Shown here piece by piece: positions 33,823-46,049 of a stretch of 64,000 nt of DNA. Every line of letters starts with the position of its first letter. The stretch's first letter is position 1. This DNA comes from Hydnum rufescens UP504. Lineage: Eukaryota; Basidiomycota; Agaricomycetes; Cantharellales; Hydnaceae. The position numbers and the translations under genes were made by a program. The stretch spans positions 160,299-224,298 of the forward strand of contig MU128989.1 of the NCBI GenBank assembly GCA_014904985.1, written 5' to 3'. Below the pieces are notes generated by a model. That model did no database searches, was not told the origin of the DNA, and was given only the letters and a program-made list of their open reading frames with translations.

Positions 33823-36262
33823 TGAGTATTTTGGCGTTTGGCCTTGTATTATTTCCACAGCCTTTTCGCCCACTGATCGTTTATTGTAGGCTGATGGGCC
33901 TATGGCTATCGAAGGGGATGGATTCTAGAGTCGAATGAGCCCTTGGGGATCTATATCTTGGCTTGTTCTAGTTTCCCTCATCCAATGAAGATTCCGCACC
34001 ATAATACTAATTTTGTGCTGATGATCATCCACATCTTCCGAAGGTTCCGAACGCCACGACTCTGTCTGAAAAAAAAAAAGGCAACGAAAGCACCCGGTCA
34101 TCACATTCCGGATCTGTCAACTGTGAAGAATGTACATTGAACGCCCGACTGAGCGAGAGCAACGAGGCCGCAGAATCCGTGGCCCTGTCGCACATCTTGA
34201 TTGAATAGTTTCTGCCGAAATTAGGCTTTTGACCGTAGGTTCGTGTCACGCGTCACAGCAGGGTGGAAATGTGGGGGCTGTCACGCGAAAAATTTGTCCC
34301 GGGGGGTAATTTTGCCAGTTGTCGCATTTTTTCGGTCCTTGTGGCCAGTTTGTGTGTAGTATACTACGGGGGCCTCTGCCATGAATTTACACGAGAAAAA
34401 AAAAGCATTTCTAGTCCCGCCGGGCTCTCGACCACCATTCCATATCATTTTGATGCCGATTAGGTTTCTTTATCTGCCTCCCACGACCGCCTTCAAATGG
34501 CTCCTGGGACAGGCTTGTCTGCTGCTGGATCGGGAATGTTGATGTGTTCTGACTTGTAGTCCAAGTCTTTGGCTGTCATCCCCTGTTTCATCATCCGTTA
34601 TAGGTGTATTGGATCCAGAGACACCTGATAGAACACTTTCCATGATAGTGTCAATAGCAGTTCTTCACTTTATTATGCTGTGAGGGATTGGAGCTTTTGC
34701 ACAGCTGGATCTTGATCAGAGGGCCGCGGTGCGTATAGATCATGGCTGCATGAGGATGGACCAGAGCTTGCTATCGTAGTCGGAGCTCCGCAAGAATCTG
34801 ATTCTGGATCTCAGGTCGTACCAACTCGTGTGTCAGACGTCACGACGAACTGGGCGGAAGCAAAAAACAAAATATCACGTGATATTTTATCAAACCTGGA
34901 ACAGGAATTTGTCGAATGAGCTAATAAGTATTATGTATGCGGACCATCTTCCTACAAATGTCATGGCAGTGAGCCACATCAACTTGGTAACAGGGCCAAG
35001 GTGACGATTCCGTAACGGGGGCTCGGGCAACACTCGAAGAGTCGAAGGCGCCTGCGCCCCGAGAGGTGCTCTCCCTCGATCGGAGCCGAGTTGCGCACAC
35101 CCATTATGTAATGTTCTGTTCGTCGTCGGTACTGTATCGCGGCCGTGCAACGTGACACTCAAGCAAGTTAACACAACAATGGGGGTCGAATTGGGCGTGA
35201 CACCTACAAAAGTAACAAAATGCGAGAGTATTTCAGGTTTCTGACATCAATCGGACCACTAATTTGGCATTGTCCCCCCTCTCGCCTACCCCCTTCTTCC
35301 CCCCGGACACCCTAATATTGTTAACAACCCCCCAAAATGTGATGTTATTCATAGCTTTCGTAGCACTAAGAGCCTGGATATGACGTGACTGGTTTGTTAG
35401 ACTTAAGATGGATACAGTATTGCCTCGTTTTTCTCAATCCCAAGTTGGCCCCTTCCCGCATAGCAACTTGAACACGCGGTCGTTGTCTTGGGTTTCCCGA
35501 TCATTACCGTGGCTTGTGATGTGCGTGTGTAACCTGCGAAATTGAAGCAGTGGTGCATGTTGGTGGTGCGTGTGGGTTGTAGAGGTGCGTGTCCACGAGC
35601 TTCTATTCGTCACGAGCGGCCTCGAGTTGGTCCGGTGGGATCGGCTGTGCGCATGTTGTTGGGGTGTTGCAAATAGCTCCCGGCACGAAGCCGGGGTTGT
35701 TGGATTCTAGAAGCTCTGATGCGGGAAACTACGTACGACTGTTACGATGCCCTACGTACCTCGTTTTCGTCGGAGTGGCTGGGCGGATCATCGTCTCTAG
35801 CCCTGGGACGAGCCCTTTACACAACGGCGCCGAGGCAGAGGCTCAAAACGGCATGCAAGTGGCACGCGCAATTTGTTTTTAAGGCGGAATTCAAACCGAA
35901 CCGGAAACCCTGAGTTTCAGGAAGGCAGTGTAATTGAATACTAGCGTAAAAACATTAATTGAAAACCCACAAATAAAGGAGAGATCCACAGATGTGGTGA
36001 AAACTTGACAAATAAGTAATGAACATTGTCCGCAACATGAGATAGTCCAAACGGGTCACAGTCGGGGAGGGAGGCAGGGGAAGGGGAGTCAAGAAAAAAG
36101 AATGTAGAAAGAGCAAAAGGGCGAATCTACGGTAGCACGTTCGTCTGTGAGAAATTGATCGCAACTAAGGGTCGGACATTCGACTAAGAATAAAAAAAAA
36201 AAGGACCGCACAACGGCTCAAGATAGGAGACACACCTGGAGACCAAGGCACCATCCAAACGA
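33823..36262. other. intergenic region, no gene recognised
   Basis: Only short frames (under 98 codons) are present. A perfect 16-bp palindrome, AATATCACGTGATATT, sits at 34871-34886 around a CACGTG E-box core. Homopolymer runs occur near 34070 and 36190. I see nothing else. Confidence 0.45.
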
Positions 36263-36819
36263 TCAGTTTCGCGAAGTACGGCTCTTCTGGGCAGCGCGGC
36301 GCTTGTCACCCTTGCTCAATCCATCGTGACGCTTCCACCAGGTGTCATCGCCCCCTTTGTCCTTGCCACCGTCTTTGTCCTTGCCACCGTGACCCCAACG
36401 ATGTGTGGGTACAGGAGGTGGGGGGTTGCCTCCCGAGTTGCAGCATTGGCTGAACTCGTCCCAAAGCCCATCACCGCAGCGTGGTGGCGGCGGGTTCGGC
36501 TTAGTAGGGACGCAGCACGAGGATTGCGGATGCCAGTACCACTCCTCAGGAGGGCAGCTCTTCCCGCTCCTGCTCCGCCGTGAGGACACGCGGATGAAAT
36601 GAGGCGCTAGAGACTTACGGCGGCGAAATCACAGTCGACGGGTGGCCGAATGGCAGACAGATATCCGTATTCTTATTCCCTGAAAACACGCGTCAGCCTT
36701 TGATGTTCAGCAGTCGGTAGAAGAATGGTCATACAGGAGAATTGAGAACTAGAGCACTCCGCAGATGCGGAGAGCGCACTGAGGGCGGCAGTAAGGAGAG
36801 TAATGGAAAGAAAATGCAT
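36263..36819 (-). CDS. small cysteine-rich secreted protein (effector-like)
   Basis: Three exons splice cleanly. Exon 1 (from 36819) encodes the signal peptide MHFLSITLLTAALSALSASA and ECSSSQFSC. Exon 2 encodes NKNTDICLPFGHPS. Exon 3 starts SGKSCPPEEWYWHPQ and contains SSCCVP, a Pro run, GDGLWDEFSQCC, a second Pro run, then a Gly/Lys/Asp-rich tail (GGKDKDGGKDKGG) ending in a basic stretch. The mature protein is about 125 residues with two copies of a CPxxWxxxxxxCC-like unit, an arrangement common in small secreted basidiomycete proteins. The Lys/Arg-rich C-terminus is atypical. Function is unknown; extracellular location and disulphide bonding are inferred. Confidence 0.8.
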
Positions 36820-37316
36820 CGTTGGTAGTGGAGTAGTGGCGTTAAGTCAAGAGAATGATAAGGAGTCCTTTAAAGGAGGAAGAGAAAAAAGGGAACCAGA
36901 TGACACGAAGATTTGCTGATATGGCCTTTATATACAAAAACCGAATAAATTGATGCCTGATGCTAATGTTTTTTTTGTTTCGTGCAGGATTCTTCGTCCT
37001 TCGCACGCTGAAAACCACCTCGGTATCTAGGCAGCAGTGGTCTCCAACCTCCCCGGCCATGAAGTCCATGCCGATGATCCAGCCTTTGTCTCAGTATGAT
37101 TATTTGACAATAGCAACGGGTACGGCAATCCCCGCGGGCTAGGCCGCGGCAAATTCCGACGAGGACCTCTGTGGGTGCAGGGTTGGACCTAAACAAGACC
37201 CGCACCACTCCCAGTAAATAGAAAATTCACTCTCTCTCCACGTTCGCGTCGTCCCAGAGGGAGCGCTCGATAATCAGATATACTTTGAACAAGCGCTAAT
37301 CTACCCGCTCGCAGCC
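36820..37316. promoter_or_regulatory. divergent intergenic region, secreted protein / VTA1
   Basis: This is about 500 bp between two divergent start codons. GCCTTTATATACAAAAACC near 36930 holds a TATATA motif on the secreted-protein side. No other motif stands out. Confidence 0.35.
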
Positions 37317-39857
37317 ATGGTCCTCCCCATTTCCCAGTCGTTCACCCTTCCAGAGTTGCCTCAACCCCTAACACATCTCTCTCCGTATGTTCAACGCGCC
37401 CTCGAGCTCAAGACCAAAGATCCTATCATGTGCTATTGGTGTCAGTCTCCCCGGGCCCCCGCCTTGATCCCTCATTTACCATCGTTCCCTCTTCCAGGCC
37501 TCTATTTTTCCGCAAAACATGGCGTTGCAGCTAAAGGAGGCAAGGAATGCAGACCATTCTTATTCGATCTCATGGACACTCTTGAAAAGGTTAATCCATC
37601 TCTCCCCTCCTCTCTCTGCTCCTCACAGCAACCCGTCGCCCCGGACAGTTAAAACAGGAGCTTAAATCCAACGATGCCATTGCCACAGATGAAGCAGGCA
37701 GTGCCTACATCGAAAAGTAAGCCGGCCTCACGCCTGCTGCATGTCCACGTATTCAGCAGGTCCACTTCTAGCTTTGCTCTTAAAGTCTTTAATCTCGCCG
37801 ACAACGAGGACAGAAAGGGAAAAGCCTCCAGGTCCACCGCTAAAAAGTTTCTCGCCGCTGCCAACTTTCTCGAGCTCCTCACCATCTTTGACGTTGGTGA
37901 TCAATCAGAGGTGTGCATCCACTTTCCCTGTTCACGATTCCGCGCCTAATACCATTCCTTCGCGGGCAGAACGAAGAGAAAATACGTTATTCAAAATGGA
38001 AAGCTGCAGATATAGCAAAGGCGTTTCGAGAAGGTCGTCAACCCACTCCTGGACCAGCTGGCTCCTCTTTCCGGGACATGCAGCCTTCAGCCTCCGGCGC
38101 GGTCTCCCCGTCTCAGCAACACGAATCGTTGTCCGTCTTTGGATCGATTCCTCCATCCATCTCAGCTTCTCCTATTCGCGCAAGCCTCCTACCCCTACCC
38201 TCCTCACCTAATTCTCGTCCTCAGCCGCTCCCCTCTCCCAGTGACCTCACCCCAATCTCCTCCCCTCCATCCCGGACTGTGCCTTTACATAACGTTTCCC
38301 CCCCAAGTGTGTCTCCTGAACGGACGACCGCGGCTCATAATAATACCCACGATAGTAATGATATCCCCATACACCTACTCCAACCACTAAATCCTCTAAT
38401 CGTAGCCCTCCCAATCTTACTCCGGGGGGTTGGAGCAGCACCGCAACCCCCGGAAACGATGAACCCCGGTGGGTGTCATCGACTAGCACTCCTGAAACAG
38501 GAGCCCCAGCTGTGACTATGATCGGGCGTGGCAGTACAGGCGGGTTTTCGGGACGAGCTGTCTCTCCGTCCCCCGCCGATCGTCGGTTAGGTGGTGCACC
38601 CTTCATTCCGGAGCCCCGGCAGCAATACGAAGTCCAAGAAGTTGATCATGATGATGGGGACGTGGATGCTTACGACATCAAGACCCCTGTCCAGGCGCGT
38701 CCCAGCACTTCGGTCATTCACTCCAAGAATGAGAGAGTGGATAGCTGGAGCAGTACGGCCGCCATAAGGGGAGATGCCCCTTCTCGTTCGAGTAGCTTAG
38801 GCGCAACAACATGGTCCGACGAGCCAGACAGCATCGAGAATCTTCGTATCAAGCTACCCCTCTCCCGGCAACCTACCGTTTCAGCGGTGACAGAGGCGCA
38901 AACTCGCCTTAATAGTAACACCCTACCCTCAAATGCAGGGGACACGAATGAAGCCAGTGACGCGCTTGGACCTCTGCCGTCCACGAGTTCCGCATCAACA
39001 AACAAGAGAGTCCATTTTACTCCTTCCGTCGTTGGCGGATTATCATCGATTGCTAGTTCTTCGCCACCCCCCAGTCCTTCTAGTGTTGCAGATATTCCCC
39101 TGCCACCTTCAACAGACTCTGATGCTTCAGACGATACTTCCGCGTAACTGTTACTGTTGGGATGTCCCAGCCCTCTCAGCCTTGGCGTGATCAGGATCAC
39201 GTCGAGCACCGTCCATCCATGTCGTATGTACTCCCTAATGGTGCGGCCAACATTCATACTGGATCGTCTCTGGTAGCAGGGTCCAGCGCAGAGATCACAC
39301 CAGCAGCCACTGCGCGTCTCCCACCCCCTCCGATTCCCAGTGTTCCCAACGGCTCGACATCTTCAGGGTCAGCCTCAGGTGGACTTCAGGCGCGCCCGGG
39401 AACCGGGAACGGACTCGGAAACGTGAACGGGCTTACCTCCGCCAACCCGCGAGCAAACCGTCCAACTCTGCCTAGCGCACCCAGTCCCTCTCCACGACAA
39501 GGCACCGCTCCAATTCCTCCTATCTCAGCGATTCTCCCCGAGATTCCACCTCCGCCTCGGACTGCGCACTTAGATTTCCCATCTGTCCCCACCGATCGTG
39601 CTTCTAATTCCACCTCTCTACAGGGCCCCATACACCCAAATCCAGGCCTGCCACCTGTGCCCTTAGCACCCTTTTATCCTCCAACGCCCTATCCCCGTCT
39701 TCCCACTCTTCCTGATTCAATTGCACCCGAGGACAACGCGCGCGCGAAAAAACATGCCAAGTTCGCTATGTCTGCCTTGGATTACGATGATCTGAGTACG
39801 GCGAGACGAGAGCTCGTGTGGGCCTTGGCCGTCCTGGGTGTGGATGTTGCATTATGA
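37317..39857 (+). CDS. VTA1: Vta1/LIP5-like ESCRT-III cofactor
   Basis: Vta1 binds ESCRT-III subunits through N-terminal MIT-like repeats and activates the Vps4 ATPase through a C-terminal VSL domain, in multivesicular-body sorting at endosomes. Exons encode SPYVQRALELKTKDPIMCYWC (37317-37440), SAKHGVAAKGGKECRPFLFD, LKQELKSNDAIATDEAGSAY, FALKVFNLADNEDRKGKASR (37780-37910) and NEEKIRYSKWKAADIAKAFR (37970 on), all classic Vta1 N-domain. A long Ser/Pro/Thr-rich linker runs from about 38030 to 39700, with one or two short introns near 38310 and 39150. The end is the VSL domain: NARAKKHAKFAMSALDYDDL, TARRELVWALAVLG, then TGA at 39857. The linker is much longer than in yeast, as is usual for Agaricomycetes. 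It appears intact. Confidence 0.92.
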
Positions 39858-41757
39858 ATGTTTATGCATGAGCCCCAATAATGCCTTGTGGATGTCCATC
39901 CCTTGCTTGCGGCTGAGTAGTAGAAGGTGTGGATGTGCGTCGCAGAAGTGAGCGCACATTGACATTATTCGTTTGTGTTTTCTGCTTGTGGTCTCCTGGA
40001 GTGTACTGTAAGTGTAATGCCTCATTTCGCTACATTTCGCTTCTCGTGCTTTCAGTGATATCGCTGTGTTTTCTGTCTCGGATGGCTGTGTCGGCACCCT
40101 GTTCGTTCATTTAATTTTTTTTACTGTCTCCATATCTTTTCTTTTCGGTTCATCCCCCAAAAACTAGCATCCCCTCACTAGCTCTTCCCCCCTTCGTTTT
40201 TGACCATGCTAATCTTATTAGGTGCTTTTCTCCTCTTCTCTACCCTGATTACGTGCAGACTTTCGAGACCAATCTCCCATTGCAACCCATGTTAAACCAG
40301 GTGCTGAGGCATAGATAGATCCATGAGGCTTATCCCTACTCTTTTGTTCGAGCAGGGTAGTAGTTCAAAGTTGTTCCACCTACACCTAGCGACATCTAAA
40401 GATAACCACCCCTCGAACAAGCAGGAGCGTGCGTCTGTATGTATGTCATGACGGAGACCCTGTAGCAGGGCCTAGGCCTCAGGTGTATGGCCGCCCATGG
40501 GGTGATTGGACTGTTGACACGATTGGAAACTTCACTTTGCGTGGATTGTAGACAGGCGAAAGGGGATAATTACCTACCTCGATTCCAAGCCTCGAAATGC
40601 TTGAGTGCCGACTAAGCCGGTAGACAAAGTGAAGGGTAGGCCATTGTTTTTGTTTTGGTTTGGCTTCCAGCCCATGTAAATGTCTGGGCAGTGGGCACTA
40701 CCGAAGCCACAGAGACCACAGAGGGATCAAGAAGTGTCTATGGAGCTGGGTAAGTTTTTTCCCACCCTTGCAGGGGAACATGTACACGGTGAACACGGGT
40801 GAGTATCCCCACCACAGTGTTTGGGAAAAAACTCTCCCATGGGCAATTCTTGATACATAGTCCCCATGCTCAGAGTGACACTACTGCTCATGGTTCCCGA
40901 CTGGGTCCAGCACATTCTGAGGGTGCATTGGTCAGTTGAAGGCACAGATCGCTCTGTAGCGACTGTGTCTTGTAAGCCTGCCCGCAAGCACGCCGCTGGA
41001 GTTTGTTGTGTCCAAGGCTCTCTCTACATCCGGATATCTAGAACTGCGGTGCGGTGCGAGGCACGAGTGCTGCATACGCTGACTAGTGAAGGGGGGAGCG
41101 GAGACAGCCGGAGCTTGCTTCCGCCACTTCTTCGACTTTCGTCTCTGCTCTTGCGGCCTGGAGCCAGGGGGAGACACATCCATCTTTTCTTTTTCCCTCC
41201 CTCACCGAGCTTGCTAATAATAGTCCCCACCGGTGCTAAATCGTGAGTCCCGCCCACCGATCCCGATCCCGCCCGCCCGCACAGTCGGGCCGGGTGCTGG
41301 GTGCTCACGTGCCAATTGCCTTTGACAATTTCGCACTCCCGCACCAGTGGAGACTCAGCATGTTGGATTAAGTAAGAATATTGTAGCGACGACTTCACTA
41401 GTTCATACTTTTCGACGTTTTCGAAGATGACGGACGGAAATTACAATAATTACTTGTAAAAAGCTGAATTGATCTGGTTACAAATCATCCGCGTCGTCGA
41501 GATAAATTCCACCTACGACTCCTAGCCAGAGATAACCACCCCTCGATTGGGTAGCAGTCCGGTGCGACCGCGAATTTCAAGCAGTGTTTGAAATACTTCA
41601 ACAAACAGATGTGTACTGCCTCTAAATCTCTTGGCGACCGGTTTGTGTGGTGAGATGAGAGGGAGTCTGGCTCACCAGCCTTGGCTGAACTCTTGACAGC
41701 CTAGGGACACTCACCTCGCTTCTCTCACATACGAGGTTTCGGTTTACATTACGCTCT
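39858..41757. other. intergenic region, with a short repeated motif
   Basis: There is no recognised gene. GAGATAACCACCCCTCGA-like sequence occurs at about 40398 and about 41531, each preceded by TTCCACCTAC, so two diverged copies of a short repeat are likely. Frames at 40660-41246 carry no known motif. A CACGTG lies near 41309 upstream of the Rieske gene. Confidence 0.4.
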
Positions 41758-43589
41758 GTGGAAAGACCCTCGGACTATCACTCATTACTTTTATTTCGGT
41801 TATCTGTCTTGACGAGCACGGATGGACTAGACGCTTCGCTCTCGGCCTCTGGAGCAGTTGACCATGCTGTCAATAAGGAAGACAGAGAAGATGATCAGCT
41901 ATACGTGATGGAGTCCACCTGCCCGCATCTCGGTGCCGAGTTATCCCATGCCGATATCGAAGAGTGTGGGGCTGATTCTGTTGTGGCTGGTCAGTATTGG
42001 TTCCTGGAACCGATCCTTCTCGAGTCATGAACACGGATTTATTCTTTTGCCTAAATGCAGTTTGCCCATGGCATCGGTACGATTTCGATCTGAAGACGGG
42101 AAAGAGCGAGACTGGGCTCCGGGCATGTACGTATGCAGTACACATCAGGTCCTCGCTACCAAAGGACGGTTCTTCCGAGAAACATATTTGGGTCGAGGTT
42201 CCTGGTCCTGGGCAATGGGAAGTGGTCGAATTAAGACCAGTTTCGGAAGGTAACTCTATTTGTCGAGCAATTGATAAGCACGTATTTACGCTTCTTAGAC
42301 TTCGCGGACCCTCCCAACCCTAAATCCCAAGATCGGGAAAATGTGGGACTACCGCAACTCAAGAATCTCTCTCTCCCCGATGCTGAATTCACTGAACCAA
42401 CGACACTGCTTGGCTGGTCCGTGGTCATTTTGAATACTGCCAGTCCAGAGTTAAAGGTATCGAGGTCCTCCACGCCCCCCTGTGGTGCCAGAGCCTGAAC
42501 GTTTTGGCACAGGTTGAACGCACACGACAAGCCATCCGAAGCTTCCGCACCGGAAAGTTGAAATCGATTGGAAGATCCTTGTCGGATCCTCCAGTGCCTC
42601 CAGAAGTCCCACCTCGCGAACCTGATCTAATGGTAGTTGCCCCTGGGAAGGTGCTTAAACGGGGCAAGGCGGGGAGCCTCAAAAATCGCATCGCGATACT
42701 GCATGCATTAGCCAATATCGAGCAGTGGGCGTGAGTTCCTGCTACAAGGCGTCCTGTCTTATTATAAGGTTTTGACCCCAACCGACTCGTTTTACAGTTT
42801 GGATCTCGCGTTAGCATGCGCTCGTGATATAAATGGTGCATCCTTGTTCATGCAAGTTCTAGGTGGGATATTATAGCGCGCTTTGGGAATATCAAAATCA
42901 ATGGGCGTCCTTTGCCTCAACAATTCTTCTCCGACTGGACGAAAGTAGCCGAAGACGAAGCCAAGTGGGCGCGAACCTTCCTTCCTGGCCGACCTAATTG
43001 ATTTCCTGACAAGCGTGATGCTGCAGACATTTCGGTCTTCTGCGACGACGTCTTGAAGAATTAGGATCCTTCTACGGGGCACACTCCGTTCATGCGGGAT
43101 TATGGGAAGCGGGGCGGGAGACGGCCCATTCTCTTTCAGCACGCTTATGCATCATCCACCTCGTCCACGAAGCGCGAGGATTGGATGTGAACCCGGCGAC
43201 TGTCGCGAAATTCCGTGCAGCCGGAGATTTGGATAGTGTGAAAATTCTTGAGATCATACACCACGATGAGATAACGGTGCGTCCCCGGTCCTGCTTTTGG
43301 TTGTGAAGGAGTGAATCATAAACGGTTGTGAATCATGATGCAGCATGTGACGGCGGGCCATAGGTGGCTTTCATGGGTGTGTGAAGCGGAAGGTGTGGAT
43401 CCCGTTGCCACTTTTCGCGAACAGGTGCGGCTGCACTTCAATGGCGCTATCAAGGGACCATTCAACGAGTCGGATCGTCGCAAGGCTGGGATGACGCCTG
43501 AATTTTACACGGATTTGCACGGAGAAGGAGGAGGCGGCCAGCAACAGCAGTACAAACAAAGATCGATATTGGTTATGAGCGCAATGTGA
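41758..43589 (+). CDS. Rieske [2Fe-2S] - DUF455 (ferritin-like) fusion protein, intact copy
   Basis: The Rieske half carries both ligand pairs, CPHLG and, across an intron, CPWHRYDFDLKTG. The second half is DUF455-like: VAPGKVLKRGKAGSLKNR, NIEQWA, LDLAWDIIARFGNIKI (spliced), SDWTKVAEDEAKHF, GAHSVHAGLWEAG, HEARGLD, ILEIIHHDEITHVTAGHRWL and GPFNESDRRKAGM. The Glu/His residues in EDEAKH, HEARG and HHDEITH suit a ferritin-like di-metal site. Seven introns splice in phase. It ends at TGA 43589 after a Gln-rich tail. The region before DGLDASLSASG is open with no good ATG, so 41758 is only the frame limit and a first exon is probably missed. The reaction is unknown; electron transfer from the cluster to the second domain is inferred. 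Confidence 0.85.
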
Positions 43590-43711
43590 ATACTTGAAAC
43601 TTACGGGCCCGCGGTGCACAAGGAAAACCGGAAATGCAGCTGTGCGAGTGCAACATCAAGAGTGTCACGCTAGCGATGTGCCCCAACCTGCGCACAGACA
43701 TTTTCGCTGCC

Positions 43712-43718
43712 TTATAAG
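43712..43718 (+). promoter_or_regulatory. TATA box of U2 snRNA copy 2
   Basis: TTATAAG lies about 30 nt before the predicted U2 start. Upstream, CGCACAGACATTTTCGCTGCC matches the other U2 copy at all but one position. Confidence 0.55.
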
Positions 43719-43743
43719 CTACCTGTGCCCCATCTTGGCTCCT

Positions 43744-43928
43744 CACCACTCGGGCCTTTTGGCTTAGATCAAGTGTAGTATCTGTTCTTTTAAGTTTAAC
43801 CACTTAAACGACCCCACCGGGGTCTTAAAAGGTTATTGTATTTTTGACACCCAGCTCTTAGTCCTCTGCTTGCACGGCCTTGAGTGCCATGACCTTGCTA
43901 CTGCACTCGCAGCAAGCGTTGTGAAGGG
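43744..43928 (+). ncRNA. U2 spliceosomal snRNA (copy 2)
   Basis: GGCCTTTTGGCTTAGATC, GTAGTATC (branch-point recognition), stem IIa GACCCCACCGGGGTC, ATTTTTG Sm-like site, and stem-loops III and IV (CTTGCTACTGCACTCGCAGC) follow in U2 order. A run of about 16 T begins near 43937. The gene starts about 155 bp after the Rieske-DUF455 stop codon, the same order as in the inverted left-hand copy. Ends are estimated. Confidence 0.93.
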
Positions 43929-44209
43929 TTTTTCGATTTTTTTTTTTTTTTTCTTCTTTTTATCCTTGAATCCTTCTAACCCTAACCCTCCAAGGGATGC
44001 TATTTAGAGTTACGTCTATGGCTAAGGCTGAACTGCAGAGTGGGCTCTCAATTGAATTCCTGAATTTGTGTACAATGAACATTATGAAGTTGGGTGATTG
44101 AGGCACAAAAGGATCATGGGGAGATAAGTTTCGCCATGTCGCTCCAAAGGCTGGTTCAAGTACATGCTCGGATTTGCAATAGTATGTATCACACGCAACA
44201 GACTCGCAC

Positions 44210-45744
44210 CTAGTGGACCTTCATTTGTTGCATGGAGACAACGTTCTTCCGCAGCATTTCATGTGTCCACATATCCTCGAAGTCTGCGCCGACCAGACGG
44301 GTTTCCCTTTATCAACTCTGAACCAAGTCTATGGTTTCAGCTGCCCCACTCACGTGCAAAACTCTAGCAAGTGCGTCATGGGTACGAAAGAAGAGTGGGT
44401 GTGGCAAAGGAATGCCTTGCTCAACATTCTGTGCCTCGTCGTCCGCATTGCCAGATCAGGTAGTTCGGTGCTTTTTTGCGAGGTGGGGAAGATGACTGCG
44501 AGAATTTGGGACTAGAATCCACGAAAGTAATCTCTTCGTTGTGCGGTAGTATGAGTCCATGTCCCTTCACATGATAAATGACCTTGTATGTGTTCGGGAC
44601 CTGACGAATTTGTTGAATTTAAGCGAAGGGGGGAATATCATTAATAACTACTCACTCTTCCACCGCCCGAAGACTCCAGCGAAAATCGTCCAATCCAAAA
44701 TGGGCATTAGATTCAAGTGTCATACCATTCGATGGATCATCAATGATCGAACGGATCTCCTCCACGAACTTCTCCGGAAGTGAGTCATAGTGACTAAGGA
44801 TGTCAAGCGTTACTAATGCTGATCTAGACTATATAATCGGAACCACTTGATCAGAGGCGAAACCACTTGATACGACTGCGAGACGAACTGTTCTGCTGTC
44901 GGATCGTCACGATCGTATTAGGGCAATGGCATGCCGTAAGATATGACCCGTGTTTATTTTGATCTGATTTTGACTGGGTGGAAACAGCGGGTGCGATTTA
45001 TCACGTTCGCCAGTTACTACACCCTGATACCCATCCGCGTTTCAACACCTGGACAAGGATATTTAGAGTGCGCCCGCGTTTAAGTGAATTAAATATTGTG
45101 CTTGCCGCATCCCTGAACTTATCCTCGCCATTTTCTGGCGTTCCGGCTTCCAGTTCCGTCGCTATTGTATCCCAAGCCGGCGTGGCTTGTTCTCTGGGGG
45201 AGTTGAATTCATTCGTGTTATTATGTGAGAACCGTTTCCCTTGGCTTTTGCAAGGATTCAGCACACGTCGTACAGCAACGTCGTACAGCAAACACGTCTA
45301 CTTACGAACAAAGAGCAGATGAGAAACCCAGGCGGTCCCAAGAGATTGGAGATACCTTAGAGTCATCTCGTTATCTTCGTAACAGCAAGCGTAAATGGCA
45401 CAAGCAGTGTATCGCATGCCTCCTTCGCCGCCACAAGCGCGTGCACTAGAGAGCATGGCCGCGAGGATGCGATCAAGCATCAGATTGCACTTGGGACTAC
45501 CGGGTGGAAATTTGTTGAATTCGTCACTAGAGGAAAGCATTTTGACCAATTTCTCGGCCTGATACACCAATTGAGCCAATGGCATTGAGCCATCCGATGA
45601 CTTTTTTTAACTACCATTCATGAATTCTCTGCTTTGAGTCGAAATATAACTAGTATCTGTGCCAAAGCTAGCATAAGCACTGCGATCATCTTCCTCGCTC
45701 GATAGTGAGGCCAGTGCCGATTCGTTGGACGAGGTGGCAATCAT
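44210..45744 (-). pseudogene. HNH endonuclease-domain protein, family 1, copy 3 (broken)
   Basis: This is the inverted counterpart of the copy at 2138-3670. From 45744 it reads MIATSSNESALASLSSEEDD, then an inserted base gives a TAA in place of the GVKK seen elsewhere (near 45608). The frame resumes as SMPLAQLVYQAEKLVKML and reaches the first intron. The HNH segment near 44820-45050 has lost the CVVTG motif (the region reads through indels) and an extra CCACTTGATCAGAGGCGAAA-like duplication lies near 44845-44870. The last exon has a deletion near 44310. Not functional. Confidence 0.75.
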
Positions 45745-46049
45745 GAGGGCACATGAAGGATAGGGATGAGAATGATGTAAAGCGATGGTCAGTTCGCAGT
45801 GCCAGGTATTATAACAATACAATCCTACTACAGTACACACAAGCATGTACATTACTACTAGTACGATAGATAATGTCAAGTACAGAGCATCATGTAGTCG
45901 AACGCTCTTGCCCTGAGGAGCCTACACAGTATATAACGAGAATTCAACCAACAACCAACCTACTAGTACCGCCTCGCGCCTGCCGGCAGCCGGACGCTGG
46001 TATACAAACCAGATTCCTCCTCCTGCTACAGTACTGGCCTGACTCTATT
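45745..46049. other. short spacer, nothing recognised
   Basis: Between the HNH copy and the DUF6534-like copy I see only short frames. Confidence 0.4.
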
